This document shows positions 1-10,275 of a DNA stretch of 64,000 nt, piece after piece. The stretch is from Ectocarpus siliculosus (Eukaryota > Sar > Phaeophyceae > Ectocarpales > Ectocarpaceae), in assembly GCA_000310025.1 (NCBI GenBank), contig FN648410.1, positions 29,004 to 93,003 of the forward strand. Reading direction: 5' to 3'. Position 1 is the first letter of the stretch, and each line of letters opens with the position of its first letter. A program made the translations under genes and the position numbers. The notes under the pieces are model-generated. The model worked only from the letters and a program-made list of their open reading frames with translations, was not told the DNA's origin and searched no databases.

Positions 1-447
1 GAAGTAAGCACAAGATGCCGAACACCCTTCGCAGGATGCAGCTCACCCTTCATGCGACTCGCCAAATACCTCACGGCGCTTCGCGCTTGGTGATGTGAGA
101 GCCTGGTCCGGTGAGAACCCGGCGTGCTCCGTCCCGGCTTTGTAGGGATGCGAGGTCAATGGTCAAACGACTACGGCATGCACGACTATGAGTACACCCC
201 CCCCCCCCCCTAGTTTCGGGTTTTCGTCGCTTGGCAATAACATTGTAAAACAAGCCGCCCCCCCGGTGTTTGTCATCGGGGTTGGGTTTTCGTCGCTTGG
301 CAGCGATGTTGTAAAACAAGCCGATTCACTTCGTGGGCTCGGCAACCAGGCAGGTTTCCGCTTTTTTTTTGCCTTTTTTTGTTGTTGCGATAACCATGAA
401 TGAATGGTGGTCGAGTAGGTTGTGTTGTGCGGGGTCGAGAACCGTCA
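1..447 (+). repeat. Left arm of a repeat found inverted at the right end of the window
   Basis: Two modules lie here: A (about 1-205) and B (about 320-447). Both recur in reverse complement near the right end (A at 63546-63750, B at 63852-63975) at high identity. Module order is A-B here and B-A when the right copy is read on the minus strand. This suggests both are pieces of a longer B-A-B unit running beyond the window. Between the modules a segment of about 38 bp (TTTTCGTCGCTTGGCA and onward) occurs twice, near 228-258 and 283-322. No coding capacity is evident. Confidence 0.8.
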
Positions 448-1739
448 GGCTGAGTCTTACTGTTGTTGTGATTATTTCCGGATTGGATTTGGGGGAAGGG
501 TCCTTTTCTGAGCCATTGTTAACGCAACGAAAAAACAACGCTTTGTTTCACGGAACGGTGAAAAGAAGATCCGATTATTTTTCCCTTGTTCTAATAATCG
601 TGATGTCATCGCGAAGAGTTCGTTTCCTTCCCAGAATACACGTTTTGCTCGACGCACAACAGGTTGACATGGTGGTATTGCTCACCATAGAGCAGCGGTG
701 AAAGCGCAATGAGCAGCACCCGAAACAGAGAACAACACACTTAAAAAGATCCCGTCCACCTGGCCTGCTGTTTTCAGTTTTCAGCAACAACAGACAGACG
801 TAGGGCGGAGTGTCGCCACCTGGGTGTTGCTTGCGATTTCTTCAGTTTGCCAGCTCATTTTTCACGGTTGCGACGCCCATCTTTGACCACCACCTGCCCA
901 AAGGTAGACAAGCTCAACAACCATAGGGTGGCAGCCGCGCTGACGGCCAGCATCATATAGATGGCCAATCCGAAAGAATTTGCGTGTTGGAGGCCCTGTT
1001 GCTCTACTACTGCTGCGTGGTGCCTTGGATTGATGTTGATGCGTCCGACCAAAAACAGATCATATCGCCGCATTTTTTCCAACGGCGTTTTGGTGAGGTG
1101 GCACACGTCTCTCATACACTTTATTGAGCAGCATCCAAGCACCCAATACCCACGAAGCAGCACGGCGCCGGGAGATGGTATCATATAGACAGCCGAACCG
1201 AAGAAATCAGCGCGTTGGAGGTCTTAGTGCTGCTGCTGTACTCGTTCTACTGTTTCCGTGTTTGCTATGTGTGATTGAAAAAAAAAAACAGCACCAACAG
1301 CAGCAGTTGAAGACGAGAGCACCACGCAATGCCTCTAGTTTTGGGCTAAGAACGGACTGAACGCCGCTTCTGCCGCTTGTCAATCTCCACAACAGACCTG
1401 GACGTGAGTCTGGCAGGTCTTTCTAGCGTTCTCAGTGATGTTACAGCGCCCGCTGTGCGCTTGTCCGATGCTTCTCTCAAAAACACGGATTTGTTTTAAG
1501 TAGCAAGCCCCAAAAAACACCGGCTCCTTCTTTTCACGCTTTCGGGGAAAAACGCCTCCATATGTGTTCAAGAAAACACGGTTTCGTTTTTTTTCGTGTT
1601 TTATTGGTCGATAAGAAGCACCCTTTTTTTTGCACCGGCGACCAGTCAAAAACGCGTGCCAGAGAGAGGCCTTTGGCCGACGACATCCACCCGACATCCA
1701 CAAACAGCAGCCAGTGGCGTGTGTCGTGCGACGTTGCCT

Positions 1740-2084
1740 GACTCCGCACCGTTGGCTTCGTACCGTAGTGGAAGAGCAGTGAGAGTAGCGAGGTATAGTG
1801 CTACCCTCCGTGCAGTCAGAGAAGTGGTGGCGAAGTCGGGGCGTAACTCCCAGGAGTACGCGTTGCACTCGTTGCGAATTGGAGGCGCGACGGCTCTTGC
1901 ATCCGGCGGAGACATCGCAGAACGAGTGATTCAGAGAGAAGGGAAGTGGAGGTCGGATGCCTACAAGCCGTACGCGCGAAACAATGTAGAGGATTCGCGG
2001 CGAGTGTCACGGAAACTTACAGACGGCAGCAGGATAGTATCGAGACAGCCGGGGGATGGGACCATATGGGGAACACATAGTTGA
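1740..2084 (+). pseudogene. Tyrosine recombinase C-terminal fragment (DIRS/Crypton-like)
   Basis: The open frame here carries the C-terminal half of a tyrosine recombinase catalytic domain. HSLRIGG at about 1866-1886 gives the H-x-x-R box. WRSDAYKPYARNN at about 1947-1985 gives the conserved Trp and the candidate nucleophilic Tyr. Such domains are typical of YR-encoding mobile elements (DIRS/Ngaro retroelements or Cryptons), which are known in algae and oomycetes. No reverse transcriptase, N-terminal catalytic Arg region or split direct repeats are visible nearby, so this is a fossil fragment. The exact family cannot be decided from this piece. Confidence 0.65.
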
Positions 2085-2400
2085 CTTATTCGGTGTCGTC
2101 CAGAAACTGACCTCGATGTGGGTGTTGTAGAATGGTGTGTACCATTTGAGGACTTGGTCAGTTTTGGGACTCCTCTGCGTTTGCAGTCGTAGTCCCCCGG
2201 CTAGTATTTGTGGGGAGAGAGATGGATTTATTTGTAAGAGTTGACGCCGGCCTTCGCAGCTAACGCGGCCGGAGAGACGTTGAGCGTTTCGTGCGTCTCT
2301 CTCCCCAACACGTAGCCTAGAAACCGAAGAAATAAGGAAGCATTTCGAAAGAAAACAAAATAAAGAGGCCACCGTCCTCCCTGAGACTTGAGAAGCACAC

Positions 2401-2654
2401 CTATTCTGTCCAATCGCATCGAGACGCGACTAAAATAGCATGCCGCTGCTCGATTTTGGAAAACATCGTGGGGAAGTTTTTCAACTGTTTGGTGTCCCGG
2501 CGCGCGGCGACCTGCAAGAGGTGGTTTTGGTACTTTTCCGCCACTGACGACCGTGACGCGAGGTGAAACGCTCGGTCATCGGCGAGGGCTGGTACGTGCT
2601 GAGGCAGGGTCGCGAACCTCGTGATCGCAGCTTTGTTGAGCTCAGAGAATTCAG
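2401..2654 (-). CDS. Terminal exon of an unrecognised host gene
   Basis: A textbook 3' splice site (long T/C tract, then GTGCTGCAG) precedes 2654 on the minus strand. From there an open frame of 83 codons runs to a TAG at 2401-2403. The peptide begins EFSELNKAAITRFATLPQHV and is rich in Ala, Arg, Leu and Gln. It looks helical and soluble, with no membrane segment. The exon enters with two bases of a split codon (phase 1). I do not recognise the family. It lies downstream of the DUF3007 gene on the same strand but appears to be a separate gene, because the DUF3007 gene has its own stop at 3658. Upstream exons were not identified. Confidence 0.5.
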
Positions 2655-3657
2655 CTGCAGCACGGGAGAAAAAAAAAACACGGTACTTGAAGACGTGATG
2701 ATGCTGTCCTGATGTGGGCAGGAGCACGAAACAATTCCTGCGTTTGGTATCGGTGTCGCTTCGTTTGAAAATTCCTTCAACAGAAGTCGAGGTCTAGGTC
2801 GCGCGAAGGCACCATGGCGATCTCGTGCTCGAACGTTTGATGGAGCTGAGAGAAAATGGTACCGGACCAAAAAAACGATTTGAAAATTCTTGTCACTTCA
2901 CATGACATGATTCATTAGTGCCCTTTTCCGCGGTTACTGCAGAATGAGACCTGAATTTGCAATTGGGGAGTCCCACGGAGGTGAATCCTCAAAGTGTTCG
3001 CGGAACGGTGCTGTCCAGTAGATACCCTCGCCTTCCTCGGACACACAGCAGCGCCCGTTGCCGTCCGGTGGGAAGGATCCAGGGGTGGCACCATCGTCGT
3101 CGTTGTTTTGTTTCTCCCTGTCGCTTGCGCAAACGCTCCTCACGAATGGCACATGCACATTTACAAGCTTAACATCTATTCTGATGCTGCAGCTGCTTCA
3201 CTATGAAAGAGTTGCCCCCCCCAGCGTGATTCCACATTTCTTTTCTGCACCATGCCCCGTTACTTCTAGGCGCTTGGAGACATATCCAAGGCTATCCACG
3301 GGCTTGGAATATATCGAGCAGCACCGAAGTGATAAGCACGGCCGACGTATCGCAAAGTCTGGCTCTATTCACGAGCGTCAAGTTGGCGTTCTGGAACACA
3401 TTTGTAGAGATGTGTCGGAGAAGCAGGGAGTGATGTGAGAAGAGGATTCGGGACCTGCTCCAAAAAAAATATCGTTCCATCGTGAGCGATTCCGAGCAAG
3501 TCGCAGCACAATTCACGGTAACAGCGGGAACGTGCGGAGATCACCACATTCGCGTCGCGCCCTCACTCCTCCGTCCCGCTTCACCTACAGCCTACTTCGT
3601 AAATTCAGACCCATCGCCAACGAAACTTGTACGGCTCATGGGCAACCCATCGATTCA
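2655..3657. other. No supported gene
   Basis: This stretch lies between the unknown terminal exon and the DUF3007 gene. It must hold upstream exons of the 2401-2654 gene or its intron, but none could be fixed by splice phase. A minus-strand open frame at 3365-3547 is possible but unsupported. Confidence 0.4.
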
Positions 3658-4412
3658 TTATTCGTTTACTTCGTCCAGCAACGCATCGACCTCTTCCTCT
3701 TCCAGCTCGCTGAAGCGCTTCTCGATCACCGCCTGCTCGTAGTTCTTCAACTGTGCACGGGCAAACCATCGCAACAAGCGCGCGAACACGTGGGCAAGGA
3801 GTGCGATCGAGGATCATGCGCAACATCGGCGATTGTCGGTGACACCTTGGTCACTTGCAGCAAGTCATCACGATACATGTATCAACCCATATCCCAAAAT
3901 ACGCGCACGTGACAAGGGAGACCTGCAAATATGGCCACCGTTGATGTCACGGAGACAGTGAGACGCCAGAGAGTACGAGGTGAACACCGTGAAATCATAT
4001 TTCGTGTTATGAAATGCAAACGCTCAGAGGTCGCGGAACCGGCCTGGTTGTGCAAGTCTGCGTCATAGTGGCGCGGTTCAGGCCTGCCCTGGCTCATTGT
4101 CCTCGAGAGTACCGGTGCAACCCACGGCACCAGTGAGCACGAACAACCAAACACCATTTCGTCGACAGGGAGGTCAAAAAAATCTCAACAAAACAAAGCG
4201 GTCAAAAGCTAGGACACCCGTTTATTTCAGCTCAGAAACTTCTTTCTAGCGACACCATGTACTTGAATCGGGACAGCAACACCACACCGAAGAGAGAGAT
4301 AGAAAAATTACCTGGACAGCGTACGTCATGTTCTTCGTCGCGACTCGGAAAAAGTACGAGCCCACCCAGGCGATGAGGCCGATCAGCGTGTATCCCACAC
4401 CCACCCATGCCC
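3658..4412 (-). CDS. DUF3007 (DAC-like) plastid membrane protein, C-terminal two exons
   Basis: Two exons join in frame on the minus strand: 4412-4312 (101 bp, acceptor ...CCAACAG, donor CCAG/GTAATT) and 3750-3658 (93 bp, acceptor ...CCGTGCACAG, TAA stop). Together they encode 63 residues. First comes a hydrophobic helix (GVGYTLIGLIAWVGSYFF), then RVATKNMTY, then a charged helix with LKNYEQAVIEKR and ELEEEEVDALLDEV. The order hydrophobic helix, Phe-Arg-Val-x-Thr-Lys-x-Met-Thr-Tyr, (Q)L-K/Q-x-Y-E is characteristic of DUF3007 proteins of cyanobacteria and plastids. The Arabidopsis member, DAC, is known to be needed for cytochrome b6f accumulation in thylakoids. The intron is 561 bp. The first membrane helix and the transit peptide should lie upstream of 4412 and were not located. 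The open frame continues upstream to an ATG at 4500, but that extension does not look like the family. A TATA-like TATATA lies at about 4540 on this strand. Family assignment is from motif memory. Confidence 0.72.
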
Positions 4413-5222
4413 CTGTTGGATGAGGCGACCAGGTGCATGGAGCATAAAAGCAAAGCGGAGTTGTTGACTGAAAAGCAGACAGCAAGCGCCTGCCTGCCAT
4501 ATGTATTTTGGCCGCGTCTATTCAGGGAGACATCTTTCGGTATATAAACCGCACCAGCCGCAGTCACACACAGGCAACCCATACGCTGTTCTCTGCCTTA
4601 CCTCTTGCTGTGGTCGCCTTCAATATCTGACACTCGAAGCGATGTACTGTATTCACCAACCACGCGCTACCAAAGCAAGAGTATGTCGCGAGAGGTTCGA
4701 TCCCACAACCTTGAGACATGAGGTTAACGGGGTTAAAACCTGAACCACCCGCGATCGTTCCAGAAAAAAGATATATTTTGACAAAGTATTTGAAACGCCC
4801 TTCAGATACTTCTGTTGAGGTGGAGGGAGGCTGGCCTGGTCCACGGGAAAATCCGGAAGAAATCGCTCCTCTGCTTGGTACAAGTACGACTACAGACAGT
4901 TGGTTCCCCATTGGTGCCGCTGTTTGCACAAAAGTTGGTACGTCCTAGAATGCCAACGCCTTGTTGGAGAGAACGACATGACAGGGTGTAGAACCTGGGT
5001 AAGGGTATCATAGCGTAAAAACCATCCAGCTGGGTGTTGGACATTAAACCTCACGCTGCCGATAGGGTGAGGATCGGCGTTACGGTTACGGCTGCCCACA
5101 CAATCTCCTTGTGAGTCCGACCGAATCTTAGGGAATAGAGGTAAGGAAAATTAGCTCAAGCCTGAGGGCGCGCCGCAGGCCTCCGTTCGGCGCCTGAGAG
5201 CGAAGTGGCGGGATCGCGCCTA

Positions 5223-5460
5223 CTCTCAAGTCGACACGCTTAACGTCGAGTGCTCGCGCGCGACGCCGGGGCCGCCGCTCGACCTCCCGCTCCGCGGAGC
5301 CCTCCGGGAGCCCCCTCTCAGCGAGACGCCGCCGCTCGGGGCTCCGGGCGTCCAGCGACGGGCGAGCTGCACGCGCCGGCGGGGCGGCTCAAAACCACGT
5401 GGTCGCACTTTTTCTCTCCACCTCGGGCCCCTCCGCTCGGGACTGTCGCTCCAATCTAAG
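5223..5460 (-). repeat. SINE-like GC-rich repeat, copy 1
   Basis: This is a GC-rich block nearly repeated at about 7560-7775. On the minus strand it shows a candidate tRNA-type A box (CCCGAGCGGAGGGG at 5441-5422 region). About 45 nt downstream is a B-box-like GGTTTTGAGCC (5396-5386). This matches the spacing of internal Pol III promoters. The A box most resembles Leu/Ser tRNA (CCGAGCGG). The acceptor stem is absent, so it is not a tRNA gene. A tRNA-derived SINE is the simplest reading. Confidence 0.45.
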
Positions 5461-7518
5461 AATCAGCGATCCGATTGGTGGCTAACCTCTTTCCGTGTTT
5501 TTGAGAACTTGAAGCGACGTGTGTGGTGTGTTGTTGCTGTTGTTGTGCATTGTGCACTGCAACACGCATCTGTGCATGTATGCACTGGATGTGGTAATAT
5601 CTTGTTGTTGCGTGACCGATTTAGGCATGGCGCGTTGAGAGACGCAACTTTGCTGTGAGTGGTGCTGCCGGCATTTTTTTCTGCAGCTGCGCGATGCTGC
5701 TGGGATTGCGCGTGCGGCAAGCTGTTGACCTCAAAGAATACAGACGGACGTGTGTTCTTTCATTCTTCACCATGCCGTCGGTGTTTTTTATTAACTTCAA
5801 CCTATCTCGGAACATGAATTTTGAAGAAGAAATGACAACCGCGTGCACGTGACGCACGTTACTGCATGCATGTATCGCGGATCGTGTACGTATATCTATA
5901 GCAGGTAACATACACATACATACATGCGGTACATCCCCATGTTCCTACCTTTCGTGCACTTACTTAAGCGATGGTGCATGAGGAGTGTGTTTGGTGGACT
6001 GTTTACTTTACCACCTGCGCGTGCGGTGCGGACAAACAGTTTTTCCTGAAATAAATGACAACTTGCGGCATTCATTGTGACAGAAAAAACTGGCTCTCGG
6101 AACTCGGAACACATCACATGCATCTCGCTCATGTTTGTTTCTCATGATCAGCTGTGTGTGCTGGATCTCTCTGCGGTATGTATGTACAGCCGACAGACAC
6201 CGGGTGTGTGTGTAGGGTGCGAACATTAAACTTTACGGAGCTGATCTAGACTGACTGCTGTAGACTATGTAGTATGTTGCTTTATTGTGGTATGCAGTCT
6301 CGGCTGTATGTTGCTATGGTACAAGCCACACTTGCACACAAAGACAGACAGGTCAAAGCGCACGCCACGCGCACCCAAAGCAGTAGCAGCCGTACCAAGG
6401 CAAACAAGTAAGTGCAGTTTTCTTCTTCTGTTGCTATACGGTATCTATCTGTCTTTAATCCGGAGAGTAGCGTAGACTCCCCCGTGACACTCGGTCACAG
6501 GGTCCCAGATTGTTTACTGTAGAAATGCGCGTTGTGTGTTTCCACCGCACTGAGACCGACGTCTTTTCATTGGTCAGCCGGTTAGCGCGGTCAGATGCTT
6601 GCTTACAGCACGGGCCCGCAATTAAGAAACATTCCACGAAGAAAAAAAGGCTCAACTTTTTAGTAAAAATAAGTAAAAAGGACTATAAGAAACACAGCTC
6701 AATCTCGGCCACAACCATAATAAAAAACGTCCTAACAAGAAACAAACATGATCGTGCGATACCCCCAATACATGACAAACAAGGGTTGCTGGGGGAGCGT
6801 ATCCAATATGAAACGTTCCACTGCTGCTCCTTCGGTGCTCCCACTCCCCCCGTACCTACCTGGACAAAGTTTTTTTTCGTGGGGGGGAGAGTAATTGTTG
6901 GCGCTGTCTCCCCCACCTCCGCGTTATTTAGCTACCGACTCGGCGCCGCCGCGGGCTGCTTTACCCACTGCTGCATGGATGTTTGGTGTTGTTGTATGCA
7001 TCTTCTTAGCCAGAAATTAAAGAACATGAGAAATAACAGAATCAGGATGATGCGACAGTCCAAAGGAATTAAGCAAGAACAAATGCCTTTCTTTTAAGAA
7101 AATGGACGACTGACTTCGGTCGGTCCTTCGACGCAAAGTAAGGGATTGAGCCTCGACCCGATCTTGACGTTTCTTATCTCCGGGCCCGTACTTCATACTA
7201 AAGACACCCAGGTGCACACACATTACATACATTACGGCTACAGCAGGGTGTGCGCCAGAAGCTTCAACGTTTGTTCGGCAATTAATTATTTTTGCACTTA
7301 CTTAGTTTTTTTTCACTCAGTGAAAGAAAGAAGAAGACGGTAAGTAAGTGGATAAGGAGAGCATGATGACGAATCATGCATGCATGCTTCTCTCGACTTG
7401 AACCTGCGTCTGTCTGTCCATCGTTCTTTTCAACTGTATGTAGCGAACAACCGTCCCACTTGGTATGTATTGTAAATGTTACAGTTCGTTTCGTATGCAC
7501 ATACTACATGCACTCAAA
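5461..7518. other. No supported gene
   Basis: The sequence is AT-richer and intergenic, with short T and A runs and many ACATAC and TGTGTG tracts. The long frame at 6510-7097 has no protein-like features (see rejected list). Confidence 0.5.
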
Positions 7519-7775
7519 CGGGGGACGAGGGGGGCGGTAGCCCCCCGCGTCCACCGATAGCGTCAAATGTTGGCGCGCGACGCCGGGGCCGCCGCTCGGC
7601 TTCTCGCTCCGCGAAGCCCGCCGAGAGCCCTCGCTCAGCGAGACGCCGCCGCTCGGGGCTCCGAGCGGCCGGCGACGGGCGAGCTGCACGCGCCGGCGGG
7701 ACGGCTCAAAACCACGTCGTCGCACCTGCGTCTCCACCTCGGACCCCTCCCTCCGCTCGGAACTGTAAAGAACAA
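7519..7775 (-). repeat. SINE-like GC-rich repeat, copy 2
   Basis: This is the second copy of the 5223-5460 repeat, in the same orientation. It again has CCGAGCGGAGGG (7760-7745) and GGTTTTGAGCC (7713-7703) on the minus strand. At its 3' side (plus 7519-7553) it carries a hairpin module with GGGGGGC, a GGTA loop and GCCCCCC, followed by GCGTCC. The same module stands alone at 9084-9114. Confidence 0.45.
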
Positions 7776-8463
7776 GCGATCTTATTATTACTGACGGAAG
7801 TGTCTTCACCACCTCAGGTCTTCTTCCTCCAACGATCCGATGCTCCAGCTACCAAGGCAGGAATCCTCTTCAACAGCACGGAAGTAGACCATCAACGCTA
7901 CGAATGCTGTGTGACAAGCCTGATCTATCTTCGTTTTTCTGTGTCTTTCGGTGTTGCATGTCTCCGGCTTCGCAACACCTATTATTATTATGTAGCCAAG
8001 TAAACTCCAGGCACGCCGTGTCACTGCCTGACCTTTCTATCTCTTTCGTGTTTAGTTTTTTCCGCGAATTAAATGCCTCTCGGTGTCGTTCGGTTTCCTT
8101 CTTAACTTTGCGTACTACCACCTACCTATCTATCGTCTCACGAACGATTTATCCGCGACTTAGACATGTAAGTAACCACGTAAATACATCATCATATTCA
8201 GAGTACCTTCTGTTGCCACGTACCACACTTACTTAGACAAGCGGCTTAGACATGCATGTATGTACGTGTAGATGCCAAGTACATTTAGAGTGAGTGTCGG
8301 CTACCACTTCCAAAAGATGAGTGTGTGTGTAAGTGTTGGCTACATTTTGAGTGTACGCTAACGATTGGTTCCCAAGGGGCCCGTTTGCCGTTCCCGATTG
8401 CGTCTGAACAATGCTGTCGCTCTTCATTGTAAGTTTTACATTTTCAACTTTGCATGAATACAT

Positions 8464-8915
8464 AGCGCCAAAGAATAGTTCCGGCCTAGATTACGCCTTA
8501 GTCTGGAGTATCACATTAGACTTCATAGAGTATCACATTCGAGTTGGGACTGTATTGTTTCCTTCTTACCATGTACGAGCCGTCTTCTGAGCTCTACTTC
8601 ACAGTGGTGATGGTTGTAACACCGAACGCCGAGTAATGCTTCCGGTGGACATTGCAAGTGCGAAAATCTCGCATATATATCGAGATTGTAAGACCGTAGT
8701 CTAGAGTATCACATGGAGTACATACTGGAGTATCACAGTAGAGATGCGACTGTGTCGTTTCCTTTGCAACATATAAGAGCCACCATCTAAGCCCTACTTT
8801 ACGGCAAAATGGTTTCACACGGTACGCCGCGTAATGCTTTCGGTGTGCATCGCAAGTCCGAAAATCTCGCCTATCGAGATTGTATGTACTTCACGTTGCG
8901 CCGAAGAATAGTTCC
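8464..8915 (+). repeat. Tandem duplication of about 205 bp
   Basis: Two diverged copies (about 8490-8690 and 8695-8885) share GGAGTATCACAT, CGAGTAATGCTTYCGGTG and GAAAATCTCGC..ATCGAGATTGTA. The block is framed by GCGCCAAAGAATAGTTCCGG at 8464 and GCGCCGAAGAATAGTTCCGG at 8897. No coding capacity is evident. Confidence 0.7.
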
Positions 8916-9079
8916 GGTCAAATCTTCAGTTTGTGGTGTTTTTTCTTTCGTGGTCCACGAGCTGCCTTCTTCGGGGAAATAATTAAATCATATCCTGACC
9001 ACACCAAGCACGTCCCACTTGGTATGTGTTTCAACGCCCCGACGTTTCCCTCTCCGCATGGAGCACCAGCCAAAACGAA

Positions 9080-9117
9080 GGACGGGGGGGGCGGTAGCCC
9101 CCCGCGTCCGGAGCCCT
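9080..9117. repeat. Solo hairpin module of the SINE-like repeat
   Basis: A perfect 7-bp G/C stem (GGGGGGC GGTA GCCCCCC) is followed by GCGTCC. It is identical in core to the module at 7526-7553. Confidence 0.5.
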
Positions 9118-9565
9118 TGTTTACAATAATGTTGAGACCGGCTTAAGTACCGTGCGGGATAGGGGCAAATCTACGATATATCGATCTTTTAATTCATTTA
9201 TTTGCTGGCAGCTACGCTTCGCTCCTATCGAAGAGCTCCAAAAATCACCCCTCGATTAAGCATACGATGGCGTACATGTGCCAGCACAGTTTAGCCAGGA
9301 AAAAACTTACTCTCGGCATGTGTCCCAAACACCACCTGCGGTAGGATGTGTTCACTCAGGAGGCTCCTTTTAGGTTGTGCTCGATCTGTGTCCTTCAAGG
9401 CCGGAGTCCTTCCAGTCTAAGTTGCTAAAGCAATCATGATTGAGCTGTGAGTCGGTCGCCGTTGCTAAGGGATGACAGACAACTTCTTTTCTGACGCTGG
9501 CTCCTCGAACTAAATTCAATATTTGAAGTATAGAAAAGAAGGCGACCTCTCTAAACCGTTAGATC

Positions 9566-9850
9566 TTGTGCATTTTACTGTTTTCAGTAGAGGACACCAT
9601 AAAGAGGCGTTGTGTGTGCTTGCACGTTCAGGTTTGCTCCTGGAGCTGAAATATCGAGGGTCGCAGCAGTCTCGGAAAGAGTCCGTAATCTGTGCCAGAA
9701 CCAAACATTTGTTACAGAAAACCTGAACCGCGGATCGTCAGCTGTAGCTATTATAGTGGCATCAGCTACTGCAGTGAACCCGCAGTTCAGGAGATTGGGG
9801 TCAGTGGCGGCGAGAACAAGCAGTGTAGGACACTTAGGGTGTCAGGCTAA
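9566..9850 (+). repeat. Degenerate copy of the fold-back element
   Basis: The sequence from GCATTTTACTG through GTAGAGGACACCAT, CACGTTCAGGTTTGCTC and GAGCTGAAATATCGA matches one arm of the element at 32448-33298. GGCATCAGCTACTGC..CCGCAGTTCAGGAGATTGGG matches its centre. The opposite arm is not evident. Confidence 0.65.
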
Positions 9851-10044
9851 TTTGCGGAGATTGTAGGTCACTATTACGACCCTTGATATCACCACCTGAG
9901 AAGCGGATTTGATCGCACCAATATATATACCCCGCTGGTATAGGGCATCCTCTAGCGATGTCAGTAGAATGCACAAGGTCATATGCAAAACTGACGTTAT
10001 TTGACCTCCTGCGGTTCTGCCTCTCTTGGCGTGTAGTGTGATTG

Positions 10045-10275
10045 TCATCTTGATTTCAAAGGAGGCGTGTGGAGGTCGACCCATGAAATGTGTACCATGG
10101 TATATTGTAAGCAGCCTCTACGGCCGCCCTGTGCGAGAATCGACGATTTCTCTCTTCCCCGATACCGTCCTAGTGGTCTTGTATGTGTTGTCTGCATTTT
10201 CTGGTGCTCTTGCGTTTATATTCAAAATCAGTCAACATCAAATTCATTGTCTACCATCCCTTCAAGGACGGACGT
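10045..10275 (+). repeat. Dispersed repeat, partner of 33375-33600
   Basis: Shared blocks include GGCGTGTGGAGGT, GCAGCCTCTAC, GAATCGACGATT and CTGGTGCTCTTGCGTT. The copy is strongly diverged. It follows a fold-back element copy in both places, so a larger segment may have been duplicated. Confidence 0.6.

Noticed and set aside
4640-4740. tRNA-like T-arm (GGTTCGATCCC)
   Set aside because: No matching stem, and the A-box-like sequence lies on the opposite strand, so no cloverleaf forms. Probably a SINE relic.
6510-7097. 195-codon plus-strand open frame
   Set aside because: It has runs of Lys and Cys, no domain, no splice or Kozak support. One frame of this length is expected by chance in 64 kb.
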